64,000 bases of DNA from BOG-908 sp963850605 (lineage in GTDB: Bacteria > Pseudomonadota > Alphaproteobacteria > Acetobacterales > Acetobacteraceae): assembly GCA_963850605.1 (NCBI GenBank), contig CAWKLX010000003.1:372001-436000 (forward strand). Direction: 5' to 3'. This document shows, in pieces, positions 25,198-32,438 of this stretch (positions are counted from its first letter, which is position 1; each line of letters opens with the position of its first letter). Position numbers and translations under genes: made by a program. The notes under the pieces are model-generated. The model was not told the DNA's origin. It saw nothing but the letters and a program-made list of their open reading frames with translations, and did no database searches.

Positions 25198-25748
25198 GAA
25201 GGTGGCGGCGTCTCCGGCGTGGCTGGTGCCAGCACGTGCCCAGCCTTCTCCCAGCCGTCGGCCCCGTCGGGGAACCATGCCGTGCTTGTGTACCCGTATG
25301 AGACGGCGCGTTTGGCCGCATTCCAGCTCATCCAGCATTGCGAAAGGCAGTAGATCACCAGCAGCCGCTTCCTATCGTGGCCGGTGAGCGTCGCCAGGCG
25401 GGCCTTGAACCAGGCCTCTGTCGCGGGTGCCAGACTGCCGCGCCCGACTTCGGGCAGCCAATAGCTGCCGGGGATGTTGCGGTGCGGCACGGGAATACGC
25501 GGCAGGCCTGGCCTGCTATCCGCCGGTGGGGTGGGGGATGGCAGCACATCTATCAGGAGTGGGTTTTGCGCGCCCATCAGGCTGGCCAGATCGGCCGCAT
25601 GCACGACGCGCGCGCCGCGCAACGTCGCTGGGACCGCGTCGCGGTAATGGTCCATGCGAAACGCGTCGGGTTCCGGGGCTGCGGCCGGTAGCGTCAGCGA
25701 GAGGCCGATCATCACATACCGTCCGAGAGACAGTCGCCGCTTCCGCAT
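25194..25748 (-). CDS. PQQ-dependent catabolism-associated CXXXCW rhodanese-like protein
   Basis: A 184-residue exported protein: signal peptide (RYVMIGLSLTLPAAA), a degenerate rhodanese fold (VVHAADLASLMGAQNPLLID), and the diagnostic YCLSQCWMSWNAAKRAVSYG followed by WFPDGADGWEKAGH. This motif protein is found beside PQQ-dependent alcohol dehydrogenases. The start was set at MRKRRLSLGRYV because it gives a basic n-region. It is translationally coupled to the FIST gene, tying that sensor to the alcohol-oxidation island. Confidence 0.87.
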   Translation of the reverse strand: MRKRRLSLGRYVMIGLSLTLPAAAPEPDAFRMDHYRDAVPATLRGARVVHAADLASLMGAQNPLLIDVLPSPTPPADSRPGLPRIPVPHRNIPGSYWLPEVGRGSLAPATEAWFKARLATLTGHDRKRLLVIYCLSQCWMSWNAAKRAVSYGYTSTAWFPDGADGWEKAGHVLAPATPETPPPS

Positions 25749-25849
25749 ACATGGCGTTGCAACGAGACGGGATGCGCTGACGGCACGTAAGGGCCGCATC
25801 TATGATCAGCTGCGGCGTCGGCGGAGGTGACGTGGTGGTGCAGCGCCCG

Positions 25850-26668
25850 TCACTGGATCGGCCGATTCTGCTCATCGAGCTGGGGGATGCCGTAATCTCG
25901 CAGAATGCTCTCGATCTCCGGCCGGCATTTGGCCATCGCCGCGTTCAGCCTGCGGCGAAACGCCACATCTGCGGGGCGGACGCCCATGGCGATATGGTAG
26001 TCCAGTCTCACCTTCGCGTCCTCGCCGCTTAGAAACGTCAGTCGCAACGGCAGGTGGTCGTGCTTGACGAAATATCCCGCGATCGGTCCCCAAAGCAGAC
26101 CGACATCGACATGCCCGCCAGCAATGTCGGTGACCATGGCATGCGCCGGCTGATCAATGCGCGTGTCGACCATCAGCTGGTAGATCGCCGTTTGATCCAT
26201 CAGGTTGTGCTCGACAATGAGGTTCGTGGGTGGCGTGGACGCCACGATGGCGAAGCGACGGCCGGCGATGTGCCAGTCGCCGACACGATCCGTCGTGATG
26301 TTGTCGGCCGTGCGCGTGACCATCATGTAGCCGGTGTGCAGATAGGATTCCGTCGTGGACATGTCTTCCACGCCGGACACCGTGCCCATCACGACGTCGC
26401 AGCGATTCTTCATCAGCGTGGCGCGCACGAAGCCCTGGCTGTCGGGGAACCAAGTATAGCTCAGTTTCTCCCCAAGCACGCGTGCCAGCACCTCGGCGAT
26501 CTTGTTCTCGTAGCCTTCACCCGCCTCGTTCGAGAACGGAAGGTTGTGTGGATCCGCGCACACGCGCAATTCGGTTTGCGAGACGAGGTCAGGCAATGTC
26601 TGCGCGTTCGCGGCGAAACACGTCAGCGCCGCGCAGAATACGGCGCCAGAAAGTATAACGGATGTCAC
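25850..26668 (-). CDS. xoxJ: XoxJ, periplasmic binding-fold partner of XoxF
   Basis: A 272-residue exported solute-binding-fold protein: signal peptide ending CFAANAQ, then LRVCADPHNLPFSNEAGEGY, YTWFPDSQGFVRATLMKNRC, CDVVMGTVSG and VGLLWGPIAGYFV. This is the quinoprotein-dehydrogenase-associated MoxJ/XoxJ type, thought to activate or assemble the dehydrogenase. The start overlaps the xoxG stop (ATGA), giving xoxF-xoxG-xoxJ order on the minus strand. Confidence 0.92.
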   Translation of the reverse strand: MTSVILSGAVFCAALTCFAANAQTLPDLVSQTELRVCADPHNLPFSNEAGEGYENKIAEVLARVLGEKLSYTWFPDSQGFVRATLMKNRCDVVMGTVSGVEDMSTTESYLHTGYMMVTRTADNITTDRVGDWHIAGRRFAIVASTPPTNLIVEHNLMDQTAIYQLMVDTRIDQPAHAMVTDIAGGHVDVGLLWGPIAGYFVKHDHLPLRLTFLSGEDAKVRLDYHIAMGVRPADVAFRRRLNAAMAKCRPEIESILRDYGIPQLDEQNRPIQ

Positions 26669-27114
26669 GGCTCCAGATGCTCTGGGTGACCGCGGCCGAG
26701 CGCGCCGTCCGACCGGGCGAGCAGGTAGGCGTATATGTTATCCATGTTTTCCACCACGTCCTCGTTCGTGCCGAAGGCGGGCATGACCTTGTCATTCGAC
26801 GAATTGACATGCTTGCGCCCGTTGATGATGGTGTTTTCCACGTCCTCCTTGCTCATCACCTTCAGGCTCTGCGTGAGGTTGGGGGCATAGGAGCTGCCAG
26901 CCCCGTCGGGCCCGTGGCAGCGCATGCACTGGTCGCCGTAGTAGAGGTAGCCTTTGTAGGTCGTCATATCGACCTTGTTGCCGTTCTTCACGACATAGGG
27001 CTTCTTGTCCGGCGAGGCGGAGGCGTCCGTGGCGCGCGCCGTCAGATGCGAGCCGGCTGACACCGCCGTCAGCAACAGGCCGGACAGACACAAAGTGACG
27101 AGCGTACCAGACAT
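26665..27114 (-). CDS. xoxG: XoxG, cytochrome c electron acceptor of XoxF
   Basis: A 149-residue exported class I cytochrome c. The heme motif CMRCHGPDGAG is preceded by YKGYLYYGDQ; the distal Met is probably in DKVMPAFG. The chosen start has GGAGAG seven bases upstream; an ATG five codons earlier overlaps that site. XoxG accepts electrons from XoxF. A strong terminator lies between it and xoxF. Confidence 0.92.
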   Translation of the reverse strand: MSGTLVTLCLSGLLLTAVSAGSHLTARATDASASPDKKPYVVKNGNKVDMTTYKGYLYYGDQCMRCHGPDGAGSSYAPNLTQSLKVMSKEDVENTIINGRKHVNSSNDKVMPAFGTNEDVVENMDNIYAYLLARSDGALGRGHPEHLEP

Positions 27115-27141
27115 CAGAGAACTCTCCATGAGCCGGGTCTG

Positions 27142-27179
27142 AAAAAGAACGCCCCGCCCGCGTTGCCACGGGCGGGGCG
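27142..27179 (-). terminator. Rho-independent terminator between xoxF and xoxG
   Basis: Eleven-base perfect arms (CGCCCCGCCCG and CGGGCGGGGCG) enclose an eight-base loop and are followed on the minus strand by CTTTTT. It sits after the xoxF stop and before xoxG, so most transcripts should end after xoxF, giving excess dehydrogenase over its cytochrome and XoxJ. Confidence 0.85.
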
Positions 27180-27193
27180 CGAATTGGAAAAAC

Positions 27194-29008
27194 CTAGTTT
27201 GAGAGGCCGAACACCGTCAACACGCCACCGAGCTGCGTGTAGTTCGAAAGCTGCTTGTAGGCGCCGACCGCGCCCAGACCAGCATTGTCCTCGGACAAAC
27301 CGGCTGCCATGCCGATGCCGGCCCAGCCGCCGACGCCGGACAGCACGGCAAGATACTGCTTACCGCCGGACGTGAACGTGTTGATGTTGCCGATGATGCC
27401 GGACGGGGTCTTGAACTTGTAGAGCAGCTTCCCGCTCTTCTGGTCGACAACCTTCAGGTTACCGTCCAGCGTGCCGTACGCCACGATATCGCCGCCCGTC
27501 GCCAAGGCGCCCGACCACACCGAGAAGGTTTCCGGATCGGACCAGGCGATCTTGCCCTGGTTCACGTCATACGCGATGAAGTTGCCAAGATTGTTCTGGC
27601 CCTGCGGCGGGTACATCGAGAGGGTTGCGCCCACGAACGGCTGCCCCGCCGTGTAGCTGACCTTGAACGGCTCGTAATCCATGCAGACGTGGTTGGTCGG
27701 CACGAAGAACATGTGGCTTCTGGGCGAGTAGGCCGCCGGCTGCTCGTCCTTGCTGCCCAGCGCCGCGGGGCACACGTTTTTCGTGTTGTGGTCGGCGCCC
27801 TGCACGCCAGGTCCGAACTGGTCAACGAGCACCGGCTTGCCGGATGCCATATCGATCTTGCTCGCCCAGTTCACCGCCGGATCGTATTTTTCCGCTTCGA
27901 GCAGGCGGCCATTGGTGCGGTCCATCACATAGGCAAAGCCGTTGCGGTCGAAATGAACCAATGCCTTGGTCGGCTTGCCGTGCACGGAGACGTCAGCGAG
28001 AATCATTTCGTTAACGCCATCATAGTCCCACTGGTCATGCGGGGTCATCTGATAGACCCATTTGGCGACGCCCGTATCCGCGTCGCGCGCAAAGATGGTC
28101 ATCGACCATTTGTTGTCGCCAGGGCGCTGCGTCGGGTTCCAGGTTCCGGGGTTGCCCGACCCGTAATAGACCAGGTTCAGCGACGGATCGTACGACACCC
28201 AGCCCCAGGTCCCGCCACCGCCATTCTTCCACTGGTCACCCTTCCAGCTTGACGGCGCGATCGAGCTGTTGGCGCCCACGGGCTTGCCAAGCGAGGTGGT
28301 GCTGGCATCGAACTTGATCATGTCGTCGGTTCCGGACGAATAGGCGACCCATGCCTTGCTGCCGTCCTTGACGTTATAGGCGGTCAGGCGGCCCTGGATG
28401 CCGAACTCGCCGCCGCTGATGCCGATGATCACCTTGTCCTTGACGACGAGCGGGGCGGAGGTGCCGGTCTCACCCTTGCCGGAATTGCCATCCTTGATGG
28501 ACCACACCACCTTGCCCGATTTCGCGTCCAGGGCGGTCAGGGTCGTGTCGGCCTGATGCAGGAAGATCATGCCGCCATTGTCCGGCGTGTAGGCCACGCC
28601 GCGATTGACCGTGTCGCAGCACATGACGGGAATGACGTTGGCGTCCTGCTTTGGCTCATACTTCCACAGGATGCGGCCGGAATTCTTGATGTCGAGCGCG
28701 AACACGGTATTGGGGAACGGCGTCGACATATACATCGTGTCGCCGACGACCAGCGGCCCACCCTCATGCCCGCGCAAAACGCCGGTGGAAAAAGTCCAGA
28801 CCGGGCGGAGGTTCTTGGCCGTCCTCGTGTTGATCTGCGACAGGTCGCTGTAGCGCGTGCTGCTGTAATTGCCGAGCGGCATCACCCACTGGTTGGCGTC
28901 TTTCGAGAGACGCGCCAGATCGTCATTGGCGAAAGCGGGTGCCAGCGCGGGCGCGCAGGTCAGAACGCAAGCTGACAAGCCCAGAAGATATCGTGTGGAA
29001 CGCTTCAT
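27194..29008 (-). CDS. xoxF: Lanthanide-dependent methanol dehydrogenase XoxF
   Basis: A 604-residue periplasmic PQQ dehydrogenase with a signal peptide ending near residue 27 (ALAPAFA). Visible catalytic features: vicinal disulfide Cys130-Cys131 (VMCCDTVN), metal ligand Glu201 (GGEFG), Asn286 (SGNPGTWN), and HDQWDYDGVNE with catalytic Asp328 and the extra Asp330 that marks lanthanide-dependent enzymes; calcium-type MxaF has Ala there. Beta-propeller tryptophan-docking segments recur throughout. It oxidises methanol, and possibly other primary alcohols, passing electrons to XoxG. GGAGGG lies six bases before the start. No mxaF or mxaI is seen in the window. Confidence 0.96.
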   Translation of the reverse strand: MKRSTRYLLGLSACVLTCAPALAPAFANDDLARLSKDANQWVMPLGNYSSTRYSDLSQINTRTAKNLRPVWTFSTGVLRGHEGGPLVVGDTMYMSTPFPNTVFALDIKNSGRILWKYEPKQDANVIPVMCCDTVNRGVAYTPDNGGMIFLHQADTTLTALDAKSGKVVWSIKDGNSGKGETGTSAPLVVKDKVIIGISGGEFGIQGRLTAYNVKDGSKAWVAYSSGTDDMIKFDASTTSLGKPVGANSSIAPSSWKGDQWKNGGGGTWGWVSYDPSLNLVYYGSGNPGTWNPTQRPGDNKWSMTIFARDADTGVAKWVYQMTPHDQWDYDGVNEMILADVSVHGKPTKALVHFDRNGFAYVMDRTNGRLLEAEKYDPAVNWASKIDMASGKPVLVDQFGPGVQGADHNTKNVCPAALGSKDEQPAAYSPRSHMFFVPTNHVCMDYEPFKVSYTAGQPFVGATLSMYPPQGQNNLGNFIAYDVNQGKIAWSDPETFSVWSGALATGGDIVAYGTLDGNLKVVDQKSGKLLYKFKTPSGIIGNINTFTSGGKQYLAVLSGVGGWAGIGMAAGLSEDNAGLGAVGAYKQLSNYTQLGGVLTVFGLSN

Positions 29009-29172
29009 GAAAGTCCCTCCGTTACGCCGCCGGGCAGGCCGGATCGGTTCGTGTCGTTGTGGATGTTACTGAACGTCTGTGCAAACCTCGAAACGTCAAG
29101 CAACCCTTGCTGGCATTTTTCGTTGGGCCGGCCGCAAACAACCGGATCGGACTATACCAACCCCAAAGATCA

Positions 29173-29187
29173 TGTTGCACTGCACAC
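29173..29187. promoter_or_regulatory. TGTTGCA palindrome, imperfect copy
   Basis: TGTTGCA-C-TGCACAC, an imperfect version of the perfect site at 29325-29339, lies about 165 bases upstream of xoxF. It resembles TGCA-rich operators described for PhaR-type regulators; the identity of any binding protein is inference. Confidence 0.4.
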
Positions 29188-29324
29188 AAGGATCGCTAAT
29201 CCGCTGTGACGAACGGCGCTGCGACAGTCTATCGCCTACGTCGAACTCCCCACGCCTGCAACCGGACGGGAGCGGCCCCCGGCTGACAAGTGCGACTTAG
29301 GTCTTGGCCGGTTTGCACGAGCAA

Positions 29325-29339
29325 TGTTGCAGTGCAACA
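29325..29339. promoter_or_regulatory. TGTTGCA-G-TGCAACA perfect palindrome
   Basis: Seven-base perfect arms surround one G. It is followed by TAAGGA and an ATG at 29348 that opens no convincing gene on the plus strand, so it may be the left-over promoter of a lost gene, or a distal operator for xoxF. Confidence 0.45.
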
Positions 29340-29355
29340 AGTAAGGAATGTCAGT

Positions 29356-29562
29356 TCAGGCAGGGCGCTGCCGGGGAAGATCGACTTCGCATCGCCAGCT
29401 TTTCAGCGTATATTTCGGGTGTTCCGCCAAGTATTGCAGCGCACGCGGCTGGGCGCCCACCGTGCAAGCGGCCGGCGTCGAAAAATCCTCCATGGGCAGC
29501 CGCGTCTCGCGACAAGTGTTGCCGTCGGACGCAAGGCAGTACACGATCACCAGCTCTATCAC
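29356..29562 (-). CDS. Small conserved 68-residue protein, paralogue A
   Basis: The product begins VIELVIVYCLASDGNTCRET and ends with LAEHPKYTLKSWRCEVD. It aligns along its length with the product at 44155-44361, also 68 residues: shared are the LVYCL core, a Cys near residue 17, PM.EF, C near 33, AQP, YL.EHP.Y.L and RCE.D. The start is GTG in both, with GGAGG a few bases upstream here. No membrane helix or named domain. The pairing is strong evidence that both are real genes; function unknown. Confidence 0.72.
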   Translation of the reverse strand: MIELVIVYCLASDGNTCRETRLPMEDFSTPAACTVGAQPRALQYLAEHPKYTLKSWRCEVDLPRQRPA

Positions 29563-29585
29563 GGTCCCTCCGAAAGATCTGCCGC

Positions 29586-29972
29586 GTGCCCAACCTGTTC
29601 CCCCGTGTGCGCTTGCGCAAGCTGTTCGTCGGCATGATTTTGGCGTCATCGGCGCCCGGTCCATTGCTTGCGCAGGAGCACACCGCTCCCCGTCATGATT
29701 TCCCAACGAATGCACGTGCCGATTACGTCATAGGCTGCCTCGCCGCGAATGGGTTTCAGCACAAGCTGCTGGATCAATGCGCGTGCAGCATCGATGCGAT
29801 CGCCGACCAGATGAGCTACGAGGATTACGAGCGGGCGGAGACAATCATGTCCATGCAGCAGGCCAGCATCGGCCCGCGCGGCGGCTTGTTCCGTGACACG
29901 CCGGTCGCCAAGACATCGTTGCAGCAGCTGCAGCGCGCACAGGCCGAGGCGAATTTGCGGTGTGGCGAGTGA
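29586..29972 (+). CDS. Secreted Cys-containing protein next to xoxF
   Basis: A 128-residue protein with a signal peptide (RVRLRKLFVGMILASSAPGP ending LLAQ) and a conserved-looking mature part: ADYVIGCLAANG, LDQCACSIDAIADQMSYEDY, ETIMSMQQASIG and LQQLQRAQAEANLRC. The four cysteines could form two disulfides. I recall similar small proteins beside PQQ dehydrogenase genes but cannot name the family. The GTG start lies only 23 bases from the divergent small gene's start; an ATG at 29634 would remove most of the signal. Confidence 0.65.
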   Translation: MPNLFPRVRLRKLFVGMILASSAPGPLLAQEHTAPRHDFPTNARADYVIGCLAANGFQHKLLDQCACSIDAIADQMSYEDYERAETIMSMQQASIGPRGGLFRDTPVAKTSLQQLQRAQAEANLRCGE

Positions 29973-29978
29973 GGCAGG

Positions 29979-30016
29979 AATTTTTTCTCGGCAAAAGCAG
30001 CAGAAAACTCTTGTCC
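29979..30016. repeat. Degenerate copy of the dispersed palindromic repeat
   Basis: The stretch TTTTTTCTCGGCAAAAGCAG and the following CAGAAAACTCTTGTC align with one unit of the repeat (hairpin, then GCAAAAGACTTTTG), but the stem is decayed. It follows directly on the stop of the secreted protein gene, as other copies follow gene ends. Confidence 0.5.
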
Positions 30017-30060
30017 GGCTGTCGCGGGATACGACTGAGACGATCGTTCCGGGAGACGCA

Positions 30061-30333
30061 ATGGACGTTCGGGATATAACGGAGCGGCTCACCGCCACGC
30101 ATTGCGACCTTTCCGGCTCCGTGTTCGACGATGTCAACCTCCAGGGGACATCCTTCGGCAACGTGAACCTGGCGGCCTGCACCCTGCGCGATGTCAATCT
30201 TGCCGGCGCGATCATCGCGGACGCCAACCTGACCGGCGTCGCAATCACTCAGGCGACACTCGCCGGCATGACGATCGACGGCATACTGGTCACCGAGTTG
30301 CTACGCCGCCACCACGCCGCGCAGCCCGGCTGA
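30061..30333 (+). CDS. Pentapeptide-repeat protein
   Basis: A 90-residue protein built from about eight A(D/N)LXX-type repeats: CDLSGSVFDDVNLQGTSFGN, VNLAACTLRDVNLAGAIIAD, ANLTGVAITQATLAGMTIDG. It should form a short right-handed quadrilateral beta-helix. A pentapeptide-repeat gene also sits in the PQQ-alcohol-dehydrogenase cluster of Pseudomonas putida, so its location here is probably functional, though the role is unknown. The stop is five bases from the convergent SoxYZ-like gene. Confidence 0.8.
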   Translation: MDVRDITERLTATHCDLSGSVFDDVNLQGTSFGNVNLAACTLRDVNLAGAIIADANLTGVAITQATLAGMTIDGILVTELLRRHHAAQPG

Positions 30334-30338
30334 TCGTG

Positions 30339-31154
30339 TCACGCCTTGGGCGGAGTGACCGCAAAACTGTGCCGGAACATCGTTTTGGCGCTGTCCAAGA
30401 CCTCGACGTCCAGAGGCGCCGTGCTGCGCGCGCCCAATATGAAGGTAATGGCCGGATCGCTGGCCAAGGAGATATCGCCGTCCAGGCTGAACACGCTTTG
30501 CCCGCCTTGGCTCACCCGCACAGTCTGGACGTAGCGCGCCGGCGTATAGAGCCGGGTTACGGGGTTCATCTGCATTCCGTTGGCGTTCGGATGGCTGATC
30601 AGCAGTTCCAATGCCTGCTCGCCCGCCGGCAGCTTGGCGTTCGCCCCCGCCTCGGCCGCATCCATCGGCCGCAGCTTCATCCGCCCGATCCGGGCCAACG
30701 CCTCGGCCGGATCGCCACCCGCGGGCGCCGAGCAGCCGCCGGCCGCCTTGATGAAGCGGGCGGTCGCCACCAGCCGCCCGTCCGGCAGCTCGGCCACCGC
30801 ATGCAGCAGCGTATACTGGTCCACCCTGATACGCAGCCGCAGCAGATGCGGGTCGGCGAGCGGCCCGAAGGTGACGCGTGCCGCAACAGGTGCCGGATTG
30901 TCGTCCACAACCAGCGTCAGGCTGCGCACCTGCACGGCGGGCGCCAAGGTGATCGTGATCGGCACCAGCGCCGCATCCAGCGCCCGGGGCGGGGCGTCGA
31001 GCGCCACCACCCCGGACCCGTCGCCCACTGAGCGTCCCTGGAAGACGGCGGCGGACACGTCGTGCCAGCGTGCCGCGCGGCTTGCCTCGGTTTCGTCCGC
31101 CTGGGCCACGGCCGTCAGTGCGGCCATGGCGAGGGCAATCCGGATCAGTCCCAT
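30339..31154 (-). CDS. Quinoprotein dehydrogenase-associated SoxYZ-like carrier
   Basis: A 271-residue exported fusion of SoxY-like (residues about 30-165) and SoxZ-like (about 175-271) domains. The SoxY part has the Gly-Gly-Cys element AAGGCSAP, here internal rather than C-terminal, and the SoxZ part has LISHPNANGMQMN and VFSLDGDISLASDPAITFIL. Such carriers accompany PQQ dehydrogenases; what they carry is unclear. The start overlaps the end of the zinc hydrolase gene, so the two are coupled. Confidence 0.87.
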   Translation of the reverse strand: MGLIRIALAMAALTAVAQADETEASRAARWHDVSAAVFQGRSVGDGSGVVALDAPPRALDAALVPITITLAPAVQVRSLTLVVDDNPAPVAARVTFGPLADPHLLRLRIRVDQYTLLHAVAELPDGRLVATARFIKAAGGCSAPAGGDPAEALARIGRMKLRPMDAAEAGANAKLPAGEQALELLISHPNANGMQMNPVTRLYTPARYVQTVRVSQGGQSVFSLDGDISLASDPAITFILGARSTAPLDVEVLDSAKTMFRHSFAVTPPKA

Positions 31155-32089
31155 TGCAACTCCTTGTAGGCGACAGTGGCATTGCGGCCGGCGTAGTCGT
31201 CGAACAGCGCCCAGCGGTGCCGCTCACTTGCACCGGCACGGGAGGCGACCGTTCCGACGTCCTCGCCGGCCGCCAATCCGGCGCGCACATCGTGCAACAG
31301 AACAGTCAGGTAGCGCCGCTCGTCCGCGGCCCCCGTGGGCCAGGGCACGGTGGTTGGCCCGTGGCCTGGAACGGCGCGTGTGGCGGGCAGGCGCCCCAGC
31401 CGGTCCAGCGCGCTCAGCCATCCGCGCAGGTTGCCATCCAGCGCCGGCACGCGGCTCACGAACAGCAGATCGCCCGCCCACAGCGTGTGTGCGCCGGGAT
31501 CGTACACGGTCAGGTCGGTGTCCGAGTGGGCGGAGTTTTCTGCGTGCAGGATCAGCGTGCGGCCGCCCAAATCGAGCGCTTCCGTGTCACGCACCAGCAT
31601 CGTGGGAATGACAGGGCTGCCGGTCGCGGCCTGGCCCAGCACGGAAGCCAGGCGGGCGTGGTCGTAGGCGGTGCGGGCGGCCAAGGCCGCGGGCAGGCGC
31701 CAATGGCCCACGAAGACAGGGTGGTCGGCCAGAAACGCCTGGCCACCGAACACATGGTCCGGATGGGCATGCGTCATGATGACATAGCGTATGGGGAGCG
31801 GCGTTTTCCCGCGTATGGTCGCCCTCAGGAGTGCGCCGTCCGCCAGGCTGCCGCCCGGGTCGATCACGGCCACCGCGTCACGTCCGACGATAAAGCCTAT
31901 GTTCGCGATCGCATCGCGGTTCGAGGCCGTTGCTTCGGCGCAAACCCCTGCCCGAACGTAGGAGTCCTGGCCGATCGGATCGAACCCAACCTCATGGCCT
32001 GCGCTTGATGGGCGCGCGAAAGCGGCGGACACCATGCAGCCCGCCAACGCGATCCATGCACCGCCATGCCGACAAGAAAGCCGCCTCAT
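31145..32089 (-). CDS. Quinoprotein relay system zinc metallohydrolase (MBL fold)
   Basis: A roughly 314-residue exported metallo-beta-lactamase-fold protein. Motif 1 reads MTHAHPDHVFGG (HxHxDH), later ligands are in NSAHSDTDLTVYD, LWAGDLLFVSRVPALDGNL and VPGHGP. It is of the type found with PQQ or quinohemoprotein dehydrogenases. The first ATG of the frame sits in the loop of the pqqA terminator hairpin, which makes the start unusual; a TTG at about 32047 is an alternative. It follows pqqA on the same strand. Confidence 0.85.
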   Translation of the reverse strand: MRRLSCRHGGAWIALAGCMVSAAFARPSSAGHEVGFDPIGQDSYVRAGVCAEATASNRDAIANIGFIVGRDAVAVIDPGGSLADGALLRATIRGKTPLPIRYVIMTHAHPDHVFGGQAFLADHPVFVGHWRLPAALAARTAYDHARLASVLGQAATGSPVIPTMLVRDTEALDLGGRTLILHAENSAHSDTDLTVYDPGAHTLWAGDLLFVSRVPALDGNLRGWLSALDRLGRLPATRAVPGHGPTTVPWPTGAADERRYLTVLLHDVRAGLAAGEDVGTVASRAGASERHRWALFDDYAGRNATVAYKELQWD

Positions 32090-32100
32090 CGGCGGCTTTC
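32076..32100 (-). terminator. pqqA terminator/attenuator hairpin
   Basis: Ten-base perfect arms (GAAAGCCGCC and GGCGGCTTTC) with loop GATGA, followed on the minus strand by TTGT. It ends 12 bases after the pqqA stop. The loop contains the first ATG of the downstream hydrolase frame. It should limit readthrough from the highly expressed pqqA. Confidence 0.8.
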
Positions 32101-32112
32101 CCGTTGAGAAAT

Positions 32113-32196
32113 TTACTTCTTGGCTTCGGCGCAGGCGTAGCTGTTGATCTCGGCGCCCAGCGCGATCTCGACGACCTTCGGTGCTTTCCAGCTCAT
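32113..32196 (-). CDS. pqqA: PQQ precursor peptide PqqA
   Basis: A 27-residue peptide: MSWKAPKVVEIALGAEINSY then ACAEAKK. It has the conserved Glu-x-x-x-Tyr (E16 and Y20) whose side chains are joined to make pyrroloquinoline quinone. GAGGAG lies six bases before the ATG, with a strong terminator downstream. PqqA is cross-linked by PqqE with PqqD, then processed by other Pqq proteins; none of pqqB-E is in the window. Placement beside xoxF-associated genes suggests cofactor supply tuned to the dehydrogenase. Confidence 0.95.
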   Translation of the reverse strand: MSWKAPKVVEIALGAEINSYACAEAKK

Positions 32197-32438
32197 GTCT
32201 CTCTCCTCGTGGGGCATGTGCCCGGTTGGGCAGCAGCTTACCGGCCGCCGCCATGCAGGCTCATCGCCCACCGCACCCTAGCGGTTGCACCCGCCCGCGC
32301 AACTGCGACTTTCGGCCAGAACACCTTGCGCTCGCGGCTGCCAGCGGCACGTTCGGCCCAGTGGACCGTGGCGGGCAGGCGGCTTGACACTCCGTCGCCT
32401 GCGACCGAACACAATCGGGTATAAGGATTTAGACCAGC

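Larger units (their letters stand above)
29009..29355. other. xoxF upstream intergenic region
   Basis: About 350 bases separate the xoxF start from the end of the next convincing gene. I see no supported reading frame here. It holds two TGTTGCA-type palindromes (listed separately) and presumably the xoxF promoter, which I cannot place with confidence. Confidence 0.6.

Noticed and set aside
29348..29698. Plus-strand frame after the TAAGGA-ATG near the perfect palindrome
   Set aside because: Despite a good ribosome site, the product is unlike any protein and is antisense to the better supported 68-residue paralogue.
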